A stretch of 64,000 nucleotides of DNA from Blepharisma stoltei (lineage: Eukaryota > Ciliophora > Heterotrichea > Heterotrichida > Blepharismidae): the NCBI GenBank assembly GCA_914767885.1, contig CAJZBQ010000008.1, positions 124,001 to 188,000 on the forward strand, in the 5' to 3' direction. A program made the position numbers and the translations under genes. Positions 1-12,400 of the stretch are shown here, piece by piece. The first letter of the stretch is position 1, and every line of letters starts with the position of its first letter. Below the pieces are notes generated by a model. The model was not told the origin of the DNA, ran no database searches, and worked only from the letters and a program-made list of their open reading frames with translations.

Positions 1-3000
1 CCTTTAATATCAAAGCTGACAAGCTTCAGCCACATCAATTATATTGATCTCAACCAATCTATTAATCAGACAAATTTGAATTTTGTATTGTCAATTGATA
101 ATAAAATTCTTGAAATTTGTATTGAGCATTCAAATTGTAGGAAATTATTAGTGGTTTTGCTTTTTACTGCACAAAGTGTATGCTTCCATTCGTTGCTGCC
201 TGGAGATAAAATGAAGGTTGCGAAGCTTTTAAAGCAATATTTTTCGTTTAAGCCTATATAAACTGTTATATTAATTTAGAAAAATTATTTAAATATTAAA
301 ATTAATTTTGTTTTTTTGAATATTTTGGACTATTAATGATTTTATAACATATTTTTAGCTATAGGGGACAGTGGAAGTGACGTAGGGATGATTAAAGAAG
401 CACATATAGGCGTAGGAGTTATAGGAAAAGAAGGTACTCAGGCAGCAAGTGCAAGTGAAATTGTCATTAGCAAGTTTTCTGACCTAACTGAGCTGATTTT
501 ATGTGAGGGGCATTGTTCATATGCAAATGTCTCCAAAATTATTCTCCTTTTGTTTTATAAAAGTGTGCTGATAATCAGCTTGATTTTCTTTTTTACACCT
601 GTGGATTATTATTCTGGGAACTTGATAAGCTCTCTCAATTTAGAGATATATTTATTACAAATAAATAGATAAAACTTAAAAAAAATATAGAATTTAATTA
701 ATTTATGATATAGGGTATATATATAATGGTCATCAACATTGTAAATATCATAGGAATTGGAGTATTTGACCAAAGACTTAATGCGAGTGAAATTTCGGAA
801 TTTCCAGAAATGCATTTATTAGGGGTTTATAGCACTTATTTTAGCAAGTATAGTATCATGAATTATACTTTTCAAGGTCTTTTGCATGCGGGGATTATAT
901 CGATTTTCCTAAATTATGGGTTTTTTGATATCATGAATGACAGAGGGTATGCCGAAAATCATCTGCTTATGGAAGGTGTAGCTTTTATAGTAGCTTCTAT
1001 AATAGTCCAAGGAATAACTATATTAGAAACAAGCAGCCACAGCTATTATACAGTAGCTACTCAGATTATTTCTTTCATTATTTTTTTGATATATATTATC
1101 ACGAATTCTTATACTGATACTGAGTATTATGGGTTTTTAAGAATGATTTTTTCCTCAATCTCTCCCTTTAAATTGGAACAAAAAATCCTGCTCCAATTTA
1201 ATGGGGTAATTTTTTTTTAAAAAAAATTTTAAAATTGAAAAAATCAAATTAAATGCAATTTTTAGGATTTTATTTTATTTTTATGAAGAATTAATTCAAA
1301 TTAATCAATTAGGTGTGTGAGAATGTTTAAATTATAAATTAGGCCAAACTAATTTATAAATATTATTTTATGACCTATAAAATTTTCCTATTACAATTTT
1401 TTTTCCAATTTAAAGAGGCTTAAAGGAATTAAAAAATGAACATTTTCCCAATATTTTGCTTGGGGAGTCAGGAAGACTTGTTATTTATATAATAAGTCTA
1501 TAATTAAGTCTTTAATTTTAAAAATGGCCATTATTTCTTGAATAAATATTATTTTAGCTAAATAATAGAAAATAGCATATCTTTGTCTCGCGATTTTGTT
1601 ATGTCTAGTAATTTCATATGCTATGAATGTATATTTAGAGCTGTTTTCGCCTTCCCTAATCAATTTTATTAACGCTATCAAAGTCAGGCTATTTAATTTT
1701 GAAATTATTTCAAGAATAAATCAATATGACTGCAAGCTTGAAAGTGTGTATAAGGACAAGAAAAAGTCAAAATTAGAAACAAATATTGAGTCTTTTGATA
1801 TATATTGTTACTAATTAAATTATAAATCGCTATAAATGCTATAGAAAATATTAAATTTAACCTATTTTAGCATAAATCCCCTCACGCTTAATTTTAAGTC
1901 GTCTTCTAAACAGTCTGAATATAATGAAGGGAAATATTTATCAAGGCTAAAACATTATACTGGGTTTGATTAAGCTTAAATTAGAAAAAAATAGACATTT
2001 TTATTATCTATAAATAAGAAGACATAAAAACTCTATATTTTTGTTAAATTAATGCATACTTGAATACCGAATATTAGTGGTAATCACCTTATTTATATTT
2101 ATATTAGCTACTACAAGTGGCTATACGAGCTCTATAGGCGCTTTAGTTGTATTTATGGTATTAAATGCCTCATTTTTGGTTTTTACCTGGACGAAATCCT
2201 TTAGAAAATTTATCAGAATTTTTGTTATGTCGTATTATGTCGCTGTACAAGTTATTGTGCTAGTTACAGTCATTTTGACAAAATTTAACTTGCTGGTCCT
2301 AACACCTTTATATCCTTTGTTATATGCTTTGGCATTTATACTTTTCCAGAATAGCTAGATTTTTATATATTGCTAATTTTTTTCTAAATTAATACCATTT
2401 TTTTATAATTTTTACTGTCAGGATTGTCAGAATAGTATAATATAGAATGGCCGGTGCAAATTGTATGCAATGTTATAAGTACCATTATAATTCTTATCAA
2501 AACGGTTATTGTTTATAATAAGTGATTTGATAATACTGACCTTGCAGTAATATCTATCCAATATTTTGACTCAATGCCATTGAGCTTTTTATGATTTATT
2601 TGGTCAAAATTTTTGATAATGAGATGTTTAGTCGATAAACCCATTAAATTTCGATCAAATTTTCACCAATAAAACTTTCGAAAAAATACCGCACGATTAT
2701 GGACCTACACCAATATTTCATCCTATGGATTTCAATAGAGATTACTGCTATAATTGTGGCTTATAGCTTGGAAAATGCGAGCTTAAAAGAATTTATATTG
2801 ATAAGAACAGTTCGTACTGAAATGATCAAAGCTAAAGATGTCCTAGAACTGCTACTCCCTAAATTTGTGGTAAAAAGGGTTAAAGAAGGTATCAGGTATA
2901 TTTCTGACGACCAAGGGATTGTAAGTGTCCTGTTCTGCAACATCTGTGATTTTGATCAAATATTCCTATAATAGTTAGATTAAAACTTCCTATTTTTTTA

Positions 3001-6000
3001 ATTAAAAATTTTAAAATTACTAGAAAATTGTATAATTAATGACTACACTCCTCAGGAAATTACTAACTTGCTAGACGAAGTCTATTTAAATTAAAATAGT
3101 GGTATGCATCAACCTGCCCTCTTGGCACAACGGAACCTCAAGACCATGGTGAACTGAGATGGGCGCAAAGCCGAGAATTAAATGCAGCCTCAGAAATGTG
3201 TATCCGGGTAGGTTTTTGCTACTATTCTGTGGCTGCAAATAGAGGTGCCCAGAAATTCCGGACCCTCAGGCATCTTCTACTGAGAAACCGGGATTTCGAC
3301 CTAGGCCTTAGGGCAACAGTCTTTTACTTATAGTTGCCGAAGAAAGGCTTTTGAAACTCAATAACTCCAAGGAGCTAATCCTTGGAATCAATCCCCCATC
3401 TAATGGACGCATATATATAAGCCTCCCAATCAATACTGAAACCTCAAGGCAAGGTTGAAACAACTTTACCTGTTAATTCCAGATATACTTATCAGTTTGT
3501 CGCCGAGCCGATGAATCTCCCATACGGAAGATCTTTTGGTGACTGAATCACTAATATGTCTAACACCTGTCTTTAATTAATCTAGCCTAACCTCCTAGAC
3601 GAAGTCTACGGAAAGCTTGACCAGCTCTGTGAACTTGTAGGTGTGACTAAAATAGAAACAGTCGGAAAAACCTATATGGCATGCGCAGGGCTGAAAGATA
3701 GCGAAACTGAGCTTGATTATTCCTTAAGATCAGTTTCCCACACAAGAAGAGTCATAGAAATGGGCATAGAAATCATCAATTACACTCAAAAAATCATGCT
3801 GAGAAGCGGTGACCCTATTCACGTACAAATTGGAATAAATAGTGGTCCAGTGACTGCAGGGGTTGTAGGTGCCCATAAGCCCCAATTTTCACTTGTAGGA
3901 GATACTGTAAACACTGCAAGCAGGATGGCATCAACTTTAAAGATTAAGGACGCTATACAGATTTCTATGTCTACTTATGAGTTATTGTCTAATAGAAAAG
4001 GACTGTCTTTTATACCACAAAATGTATATGCTAAAGGAAAAGGGAATATAGATATAGCAATTTCATATAAATTAAGCCTTGATTTATTATATAACATTAA
4101 TTAAATTATAAGCTTAAGCTGGTTATTTATAGTATACATTTTTAGTAAAAGCTGATACCAGCCCTGAATCTCTTCTTCCAGACGCAACCCCAAAGCGAGA
4201 CTCTTTTAGAGCTACAAATAGCTTAATGCCCACAATTAGTATGCACGTATCAAGCTTTTGTGACCCTGATATCGCAGAGTTATCCCCATCAGAACGACGA
4301 AGATTAAGCAGTGGAAGAATTTCAGACACAGGAGTTGAAGAAAGAGACAGGCTGTTTGAAAAGAAAGAAACTGAGCTGGTTGATAAAATGAAAATAATTT
4401 CGTTTAAACAGACAAATCAAGAGAAAATATGCATTTTAGATTAAATAAAAAATGGATTATTTTTTGCGTTAGTTAATGCAACTATTTAGTTTTAAATGGT
4501 ATATTCAGAAAAGCAATTATGGAGGATAATTATATAAATTTGAGAATAGGCCTGCTATGGGGAATTATCGCTGGTATTTTATCTTTTATAATACAAATCG
4601 TATGAGTCGCTACAGATACTTGGAACACTCTTTTTTTCTTGATATTTTTCCCAATAGAATCAATAGGATTTTTGATATTTTTGATTTTCCTTAAAAAGTA
4701 CCATACAAAACAATGGTACACTTTTACCTTGCAAGTTTGCTTTATGCTTTGCTTACTCTTTTTTACTATAAAAAAAATAGACGAGCCTTATAAAAAATAA
4801 TTAATATTAAAAAATAATATAAAAATACAGGAAATATAGCAATTTTGATAATAGTCAGTATATATGTAGATTCAAACTTGCATAGCCTTATAAGTATTTG
4901 TTCATTATACCATATAATGCTGCTTACCCACGTATCATCTCTTCTATACGTCCCAACTGTAATTTTTTCAGCAATAATCATATTGGGCTGGCTGATTTCA
5001 GAAGAATTTGTAGATGTCACCAATGTTTTTTTAGATGAAACTATTTTTATGATTTTTTTTACTGTTGTTTGCTTAATCTCTCTATATTTCCGAATCAAAA
5101 GATTATGGACTTACAGCAGCCTGCGCACAAATTCTCAGAATGAGCTAAATACTATAGAAGAGCTGGTAAATAAAATGATGCCTAGACATGCTTATATGAA
5201 TTTAAAAGATAAACAATCAGTGACTGACAGGTTTTCACAGGTGACTATTTTATATGCTGATATTGTTGGATTTACAGCGTGGTCGAGTGATAAATCTCCT
5301 GAAGAAATCCTTGGGATGCTTTATGAGCTGTTTTCTAGGTTTGATATTTTTTATTATGATATTTATATGGGGATTAATAAGGAAATACTTATTATTTTTT
5401 ATAGAAAACTATAGCAAATATTATTTCTAAGTAGTTAAGGATTTTTAAGAAGAATAATTTGTGTGTAGCCCATAATGTATATAAAGTCCATACCATAGGA
5501 GATTGTTATGTAGCAATGGGAAATTCTGGGAATGAAGTCAGGGATCCAGGTCAAGAATGTGTCAATATGGTAGAATTCGCCATATATAAATGGCGTCGTA
5601 AGAAACTTGCACTCTTAACACCTGCAGCCGTATTGGAGTTAATTCAAGATGATAAAGGAAGCGCACTCATATCCAGGTCAAGGTTTTACATCGTTGGAGA
5701 GATGGTTCGCTGGATTCGGAAGGGAAAGCCTGCAAGCCAGAGCTGATCACTTGGCCAATCAGGTAAATATTTAGGGAGATACCAGGTGTTACATCATAGG
5801 CTCCGTGCTCGATTTTGGTCAACAACCCTATCAGAAAATTCGTCTTCAAATTTTCAGGAATGCGAATCCCATTGGTGTACAGCAGATGCCCAGCATCTCT
5901 GACTCTCGGGAGCAAAAGCCCTTTTCCCTGAGGAGCAACACAGTGGAAGGCTGTGTCCGGACTGGCAGCAAACGGTGAAGCTTTATGCAGAGGCAGTAAT

Positions 6001-6384
6001 TCAAGCAGGGCTTTAAGGGGATTTCTCTATAATTAATTTAAGTAAAAGGTAGAATTCGCCCAATCAATGATAAAAGTGATACAAGAAGTCAACGAAATCA
6101 ACGGAATCCAGCTGAATATGAGGATTGGGATGCATACCGGCGACGTTATAGGTGGAATTATTGGTGGCTACATCGTCAGATATGATATTTACGGCGCAGG
6201 AGTCTTAGTCGCTAACCTTATGGAAAGCAACGGCATCCCAGGTAAAATTGCAGTCAGCGAGGTAACCCAAATGCTCCTAAAACGATTCCGGCCCTCAAAG
6301 TATCAATATGAGCACCTAGGAGAAGTAAACGTACCAATTCTCTTGCGAAGTTTTAATATTTATGCAATTAGTGATTCTATATAA
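1..6384 (+). CDS. P-type ATPase-like/guanylate cyclase fusion, copy A (5' end outside window)
   Basis: This is a membrane fusion protein in which a P4-ATPase-like half precedes two cyclase domains, the layout known for ciliate and apicomplexan guanylate cyclases. The window opens inside the ATPase P domain. A GDSGSDVGM segment follows where active pumps have GDGxNDVGM. Next come ATPase membrane helices, a six-helix cyclase membrane block and cyclase domain C1 (to about 4380). C1 has lost both metal aspartates (FCNICDFD, TVGKTYMA) but keeps KIETVG and NTASRM. The second membrane block and C2 follow, and C2 keeps the aspartates (YADIVGFT, TIGDCYVA). Glu in KIETVG and Ser in the FSLVGDTVN loop point to GTP rather than ATP. 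Fifteen inserts interrupt it: 12 TA-bounded, one TNA and two SINE-like. Compared with copy B it lacks about 80 residues before the first cyclase membrane block. Domain identity is firm; exact junctions are inferred. Confidence 0.88.
259..351. other. IES, 93 bp, TA-bounded (cyclase A)
   Basis: Removal between TA 257-258 and TA 350-351 joins SFKPI to FLAIGDSG, matching copy B, which has no insert here. Confidence 0.85.
649..719. other. IES, about 71 bp, TA-bounded (cyclase A)
   Basis: Joins SSLNLEI to YIMVINIVN as in copy B. Several nearby TA pairs give the same frame, so the exact pair is uncertain. Confidence 0.75.
1158..1470. mobile_element. TNA IES, 313 bp, TCA duplication (cyclase A)
   Basis: TCA at 1155-1157 and 1468-1470. 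Contains CTCCCTTTAAATTGGAAC and inverted copies of it. Joins MIFSS to GRLVIYI, aligned with MIFSSPRLIVS in copy B. No TA at the left boundary. Confidence 0.85.
1492..1574. other. IES, 83 bp, TA-bounded (cyclase A)
   Basis: Joins GRLVIYI to AYLCLAILLCLVISY, restoring a membrane helix equivalent to copy B. Confidence 0.75.
1803..1874. other. IES, 72 bp, TA-bounded (cyclase A)
   Basis: Joins ESFDI to NPLTLNFKSS, aligned with SELFEINLFMLHFKS of copy B. Confidence 0.85.
1973..2066. other. IES, 94 bp, TA-bounded (cyclase A)
   Basis: Joins LKHYTGFD to YRILVVITLF. Copy B has about 80 more residues between the corresponding points, so a deletion in copy A may coincide with this insert. Confidence 0.6.
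2339..2442. other. IES, 104 bp, TA-bounded (cyclase A)
   Basis: Joins LLYALAF to IEWPVQIVCN, aligned with LLAFNVDWIIQVVCN in copy B. Confidence 0.82.
2564..2715. other. IES, 152 bp, 9-bp CCAATATTT repeats (cyclase A)
   Basis: CCAATATTT at 2558-2566 and 2710-2718, each containing TA. Removal joins AVISIQYF to ILWISIEI, as in AVQYMIFWLTI of copy B. Confidence 0.85.
2963..3034. other. IES, 72 bp, TA-bounded (cyclase A)
   Basis: Joins ICDFDQI to INDYTPQEIT in cyclase domain C1. Confidence 0.88.
3073..3597 (+). mobile_element. SINE-like insert acting as an IES (cyclase A)
   Basis: GC-rich body between perfect 14-bp repeats CTAGACGAAGTCTA (3071-3084, 3595-3608). The duplication contains TA at two places, so TA excision removes body plus one repeat and restores LLDEVYGKLDQL exactly. 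Confidence 0.88.
4051..4136. other. IES, 86 bp, TA-bounded (cyclase A)
   Basis: Joins AKGKGNI to HFLVKADTSPE, aligned with AKGKGNMETFIVKVD in copy B. Confidence 0.85.
4439..4503. other. IES, 65 bp, TA-bounded (cyclase A)
   Basis: Joins KICIL to FRKAIMEDNYINL, matching AAFRKLTLEDNYINL in copy B. Confidence 0.88.
4771..4838. other. IES, 68 bp, TA-bounded (cyclase A)
   Basis: Joins LLFFTI to AILIIVSIYVD inside a membrane helix. A second TA choice 7 bp further right is also in frame. Confidence 0.7.
5347..5456. other. IES, 110 bp, TA-bounded (cyclase A)
   Basis: Joins LFSRFD to NLCVAHNVYKVH in cyclase domain C2, identical in layout to copy B. Confidence 0.9.
5573..6051 (+). mobile_element. SINE-like insert acting as an IES (cyclase A)
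   Basis: Perfect 13-bp repeats GGTAGAATTCGCC at 5569-5581 and 6048-6060. The body begins ATATATAAATGGCG. TA excision inside the repeat restores NMVEFAQSMI. Confidence 0.9.
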
Positions 6385-6456
6385 CCAGCTTCTAATCTTT
6401 TTTTAATAAATTTGTAAGTTACACTATGGCAAGCCATCTACTTAATAACAAAGTTA

Positions 6457-9400
6457 ATGAATAAAATCCCTACGCACAAAAAACAGGACCCTGATACTGA
6501 AGATTGGCGCTTAATTGAGCTGCAGTTAAAGTCCCAAATAACTTCTTCAATCTACAAGTCCAATAAAGTCACATCAGCCCGATATACATTCTTTACTTTT
6601 CTGCCTCTTAACTTATTTGATCAGTTTATGAGACCATCGAATATATGGTTCTTATATGTTTCTATACTAGAACTTTCAGTTCTTTCAGATCAAGAGAGAT
6701 GATTTTATGGGACATCGATACCTTTGCTTATATAGCGCGTGCTTCCCTATAGATTTTCAAGAAAATGCCCTTCAAAGATAAAAATTATTTGAAATTCCAA
6801 AAAGTCAAATATCAATTTAAAAATGCTATAATTTATGTCTTATTTGTCAATTTGAAATTTACTTTTCAGATTTTTCATTAATTTAAAAACTTAAAATTTT
6901 TATATAAAAGCACTTGTCCTCAGGGATCTAAAATGATGCTTGTGCTATACTTTTAGTCCTAACTGCTATAAAAGACGCAATAAGCGATTATCAACGAAGT
7001 AAAGGAGATGGCAAAACAAATAATGAGCAACATTTAGTTTGAAATGGAAACTCATTCAGCCCTACAAAGAGCGAAGATATTCTAGTTGGGCAAGTTGTGC
7101 TACTACAAAACAAGGAAAAAGCGCCTGCAGATTTAATTTTGTTTTGCTCAGGGTCTCCAAATTTTTATTGCTATTTGGATACTTCAGGAATTTTATGATA
7201 ATTTATTATGATTTTTGACTAAAAATTTCCTATAGGATTATCTATGAGATTATTTAATAAAAAAAGAATAGGTGAGCGAGATTTAAAAATTAAATCAGCT
7301 GTAAGAGAATTACAGACTTTAATTGACGTATCTGACGTAAACGAAGCCTCAGCATATTTAAAACTCATAAATGGCCAAATCAAAGTTCAAGCTCCTAATA
7401 AAGATTTTTCTTCCTTTTCAGGAAAACTTATACTGGAAAATTCCCCGAAAGCTTCTAATATAACTATTGATAATTTCATATTCAGAGGAGCAAAAATTTG
7501 TAACACCCCATGGATTTTTGGATTAGTGGTTTATACAGGCAGTGAAGGAAAAACTTGGAAAATGAAAAAAAGCTATATAAGAAAATCCTCGGTCATTGAA
7601 AAACAGGTCAATAAAATTGTGATAATTCTGATAGGAATTGTTTTAATTTTGTCACTTTTTGAAGCTTTAATGGCGACTTATAATTCTGATTTTGATTATG
7701 AGAATCATGGGCATTATATTTTCTTTAAATTTAATTCAATTTTCAGTCAGTTAGTTCCTTTGCCATTATTTGTAATTATTGATCTTGTAAGATGAATCAG
7801 AGGATGAAGAATTGAAAAAGAAAAAGGCGGAATTCAGTTCAAAACCAGTGATATTCATGAAAACTTAGGCCAAATAGAATACTTGCTAACTGATAAAACA
7901 GGCACTTTAACCCAAGACAATTTAACGGTCCAACTTTGCATTGTTGGAGATAATGACTACTGAGAAGGCACAGGCTCAGCAGATGAGCTTCGAAGAGTAG
8001 GAAGAGTTGAAACCCGGATCAATAATTATCAAACTGAACGCCCATTCATAGAAAATGACTCTTTTGTTAGTGCCACCCACACTTCATTTCAACGTAAAAG
8101 TATTGTCGACCTCAAAGCTGATTTTCTTGCAGACCAAACTGATGAAATGACCCATTATTTCACTTGTTTTGCTTTATGTAATATGGCATTTCCCTTACTT
8201 TCCCTTTGCAGCAAGCAAAAAATTTTTCGACTAAAGTGAAGAATCGGCTTGGGAAATTCAGGGTCAAAGATACACTAATAAATCATTAGAAATATAATAT
8301 TATTTTGTTGTTAAAAGAAAAAGTTTCAGTATATATCTGATAAAACACCATATTACGCAAGTATAGTTCAAATAAAAGATTTGGCAAAAATTGGAAAAAA
8401 ATGAAAATTGTACATAATGTCTTTAACAGTAATTGGATTATCTTATGGGGATTTATAAATTTTGTAAAAGATTAGAATTAATATTATTATACATTTATAC
8501 TTTATATTAGGATAAATTAGATTGATTATATCTAATTAAAATTCTGTATAAAAATGATATATTAAATAATTTGTGAAGGGTCAAATGTGATAAAAGTGTT
8601 ATAAAAAATTAGTTAGTTATTAAACGATTTAAATGTTAACTGCTCGAATTGTTAATTATCACTTTTAATAAAATTCAAAATTTCTTTAATTTGAAAAAGG
8701 ATGTATTATTGAATGTTATATAAAGAAAGAACATAAAATACAAATTAAAGCTTAGATTGGAATATATCTTTTCATTTTAATATTTGTTTGAAGTTTATAA
8801 ACTTAATGCGAGTTAATATATATGTTGAAAAGTTCAATGCAGCTTTATGAAAGAAAATTTCATATGGTCTAAATTTGATAATAATTAAGAATAAAATAGA
8901 TAGAGCAGTAGAAATGAATAAAAACATTATATTAGGCTATTAAAACAGTGTGTTTGCCAATGTTTAAAAAATGAAAGTTGAGCTTTAAGGCAGATAACTT
9001 AAATACGATAGAAATTATACAGAGAGCAGCAATTAATAAATAATAAACGAAATTATTAAAGATAAATGGTGTTTACACAAAATCAATATATATAAAAAAA
9101 ACTTAAAAAAACAAAATTTGACAAAATTAAAGTATTGATAAGCTAAACGGAAAAAAGGTAAATAATTAAGAAAACACGGTTAAAATTAAAATTGGCATAT
9201 TAATTGAAATATAAACTATAAAAAATCTCAACTCAGGAATTTCCAAGCCTATTTTTTTTTCTCCATAAAAATATTAAGATAATTTTGGTGCTTTTAGGAT
9301 ATCAATAGAATTGATAGATAAATAAACAGCAGAAATTAGTTAAATCTGTTTAACAATATATATTAGGAAAAGCTCCACTTAGATAATGAATGCGATTTAA

Positions 9401-12400
9401 ATTTTAGTAAAAGTGCTATGATTGTTTAATAAGCTAATGTTTAACAAGGCTAAAAGGGGTTATTGAGATTTCCTTCAGAGCGCTTATTATATTATGCATC
9501 TTCTGATAACAAAGATTAGGTTTAAGATTTTGTAAGTTAGTATTATTACAGAATTCTCGGTAATTCGACCGATGCGGAATATATTCTGCTGCATGGTTAT
9601 TTAGACAAATAATCTGTCAAGATATATTTAGTATTCCAGAATTTTAACCTACTAACTTTGCCAAGTTTCTGTAAGAAATTAGTGCTGCTGGGTATTTCAT
9701 ATAGTACTTGGCTCCTTTAATGGTTGATTGCTATATTTACATTAGTTGCTCTTATCAATACTACACTTGTTATATTAGTATAAAATGCAAATAATTAATA
9801 CATTGGATTTAATACACTTTCCAATTGAAATTAATATACTTTGGGCCATATTTAGGCTTACTCATCCTTGCTATTTCATTCCATAACTAGTCTTCCAAGT
9901 ATCTGCAAGATTTTACAAGCATTTCTAATTCTTAAATTTTTATTGTAGAAGATGTGTATATTCAACCTAAAAACGTATATGCTTCGCTTATGCTATTTTT
10001 TAGATAGGAAAATATATTTTAAAAGGCTTATTATCTTCTCGTAATTTAGATATTTATTTATTTTATACAAAACAGACAAACTAAATAAATTTAAATAGGG
10101 GTCTTTATTTAATTAAATAAATTATGCCTGGCAGACCAAAATCTACAAGTTTTATTGTTGAAGAAGATGAATTACTGACTGACGAAGAAATATTAGCTGA
10201 AGACTGAAGACTAACTCAACTGATTGCTGAAACTACTAGAATTGAATCAACATTGCAATGATGTGCAAGGCATCGCCTAATTGCCAACCGAATGATATGT
10301 GAAAACTGTGATGATTTTGGTACTTTAAATAGACTCAGCAGAAGGCAAGATTTTTATGAATGAAGATGCAGTCATTGTAATCGCTCACATACAATTCGCA
10401 GTAAATCAATTTTTGAAAGCAGTAATCTTTCACTGCAGCAAATCCTGCTAATCATCTATTTTTGGTCCAATAACCATCTGCAACAAACTACTGTTCATGA
10501 ACTTAATGTTTCTAATCACACTATAATCGAATGATTCAGTCTTTTAAGAGAACTTTGTGAAGAAAGCGTTACTCAATTTAATGAAGAACTTGGGGGAATT
10601 GATTATATGAACAATCCTATAACAGTTGAAATAGATGAGTCTTACTTCTTCCATAGAAAATATCATAGAGGGAGATTTACAGGAGGGCAATGAGTATTTT
10701 GGGGCGATTGAGCGTGGTTCAAACAAATGCCTAATAAAACAAGTTCCAGATAGAACTCGTGAAACACTGGAAGAATTAATTAACAAGTGAATACTTCCTG
10801 GAACAAATATTATCAGTGACGGCTGACCAGCTTATGCAAGAATCGACGAAATTAACGGAGGAGTCTATAGCCATGAGATAGTTATCCATCAAGAATGCTT
10901 TGTTGATCCAGTTGACCCAAGCATCCACACTCAACACATTGAAGCCACTTGAACTCATGTGAAAAGAAAGCTCAAATATCAATTTTGGAACGCAGCGAGA
11001 ATTTTTTCCATCATATTTAGCAGAATATATGTGGCGCCACTCTATTTTGAATAGGAGTCCTTTGAAAATATGCTTTTATGTATTTCTCAATACTATCCAA
11101 TTTAGACAATTAAAATAATTAGAAACTTAAGCATATGTTTCTTTTAAGGTATTTATTTGTGGTCTTATATAAGACTTATATTTTATTTTTTCTGAGTTTA
11201 ATTTCTCTTATTAAATTAAAGTATTCAATTGCATAATTTAACTAGATTATAATTTTTAGGTGGATTCTTCAAAATTTGGTGAGGAAAAAATTAAATTTAT
11301 TTGGCCTGAAGCTTCATATGATAATCTTATTTAATCAAAGTTATTTAATTCTAAATCTTCTCTTCTTGCAATTTATATGCCTAATTAATTTTGTTAATAT
11401 TTGAATTTATTATATAAAATGCATTTCTATCTATCATATAAAATGCATTTCTATCAGGCCACACATTTTTTATTCTATATATAATCGTGTTATTAATTAA
11501 TTAATTAATTAAAAATCGTTCGCCTTGCGGCATGGGTCGAGGATTTGCACATCTACATGCTCATCGCCTACGGGGAGGTCCCGGCAGACATCCATCCACT
11601 CCGCCTCTGAGTGGGGTTGCACCTACTGAATCGGGCTTCTGGCTCCAAAGTCCTAAGGGCAAGCGCTCTGGGCCACAACTCCCAGTATCGTGTTGGACAC
11701 ATGCCGTCTCTGGCCAGGTGAGGTCATCGCCATCTCCATGGGCTCAGCTAACCATGCCCTTTCCAAGCGCCTTCAGAGGAAAAACCCATGTCCCAAGGAT
11801 TAGCTCCTGGGACACGAGCAAAACCCAGTTGATACACACCAAGGACTACCCTACTATTTCTCAGCTTGGTTTCCCCACCTGGGTGTTTCCTGCAGGTGTT
11901 GAGAAAATTGCGCCAAGAGGTCTGGTCGGCTGCACCACCATCATATTCATGTGTATTATATGATCGTGTTAGAAATTTGGTTTGCAGTATTAAATTCAAT
12001 ACATTTATTATTACATTGATTTTATTTATATATAAAATACAAAATTTTTAACTGTCATCATACTGAGTATTGATATTAGAACGTTACATCTGTATTTGGT
12101 GCGATTTGAGATATTAAAATAAATTTGAGCTATATCTTCTATTATAAAATGCTCTTTATTCTCTGAAAACCGTTGCTAAAAAAAAAAATAAATTTTTCCA
12201 CTTGACAAACATTCTTAATCGTTTTTAGATTAAGATATTATCAGAGTTTCTACTGTAAAACTAGATGCAAATAATATGCTTTACAATTTATCATATATTT
12301 ATATAGCTAATAACTCTTCAATAATTTCCAAGCCTATTCTTTTTTGTTACAAATTTTTAAATTTTTGATATTTCAATTACTTAAGTAAGGTATATTATTA

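Noticed and set aside
11532-11963. 143-codon open frame on the + strand
   Set aside because: It lies entirely in the GC-rich SINE-like element in reverse orientation; GC-rich DNA has few stops and the protein has no family features.
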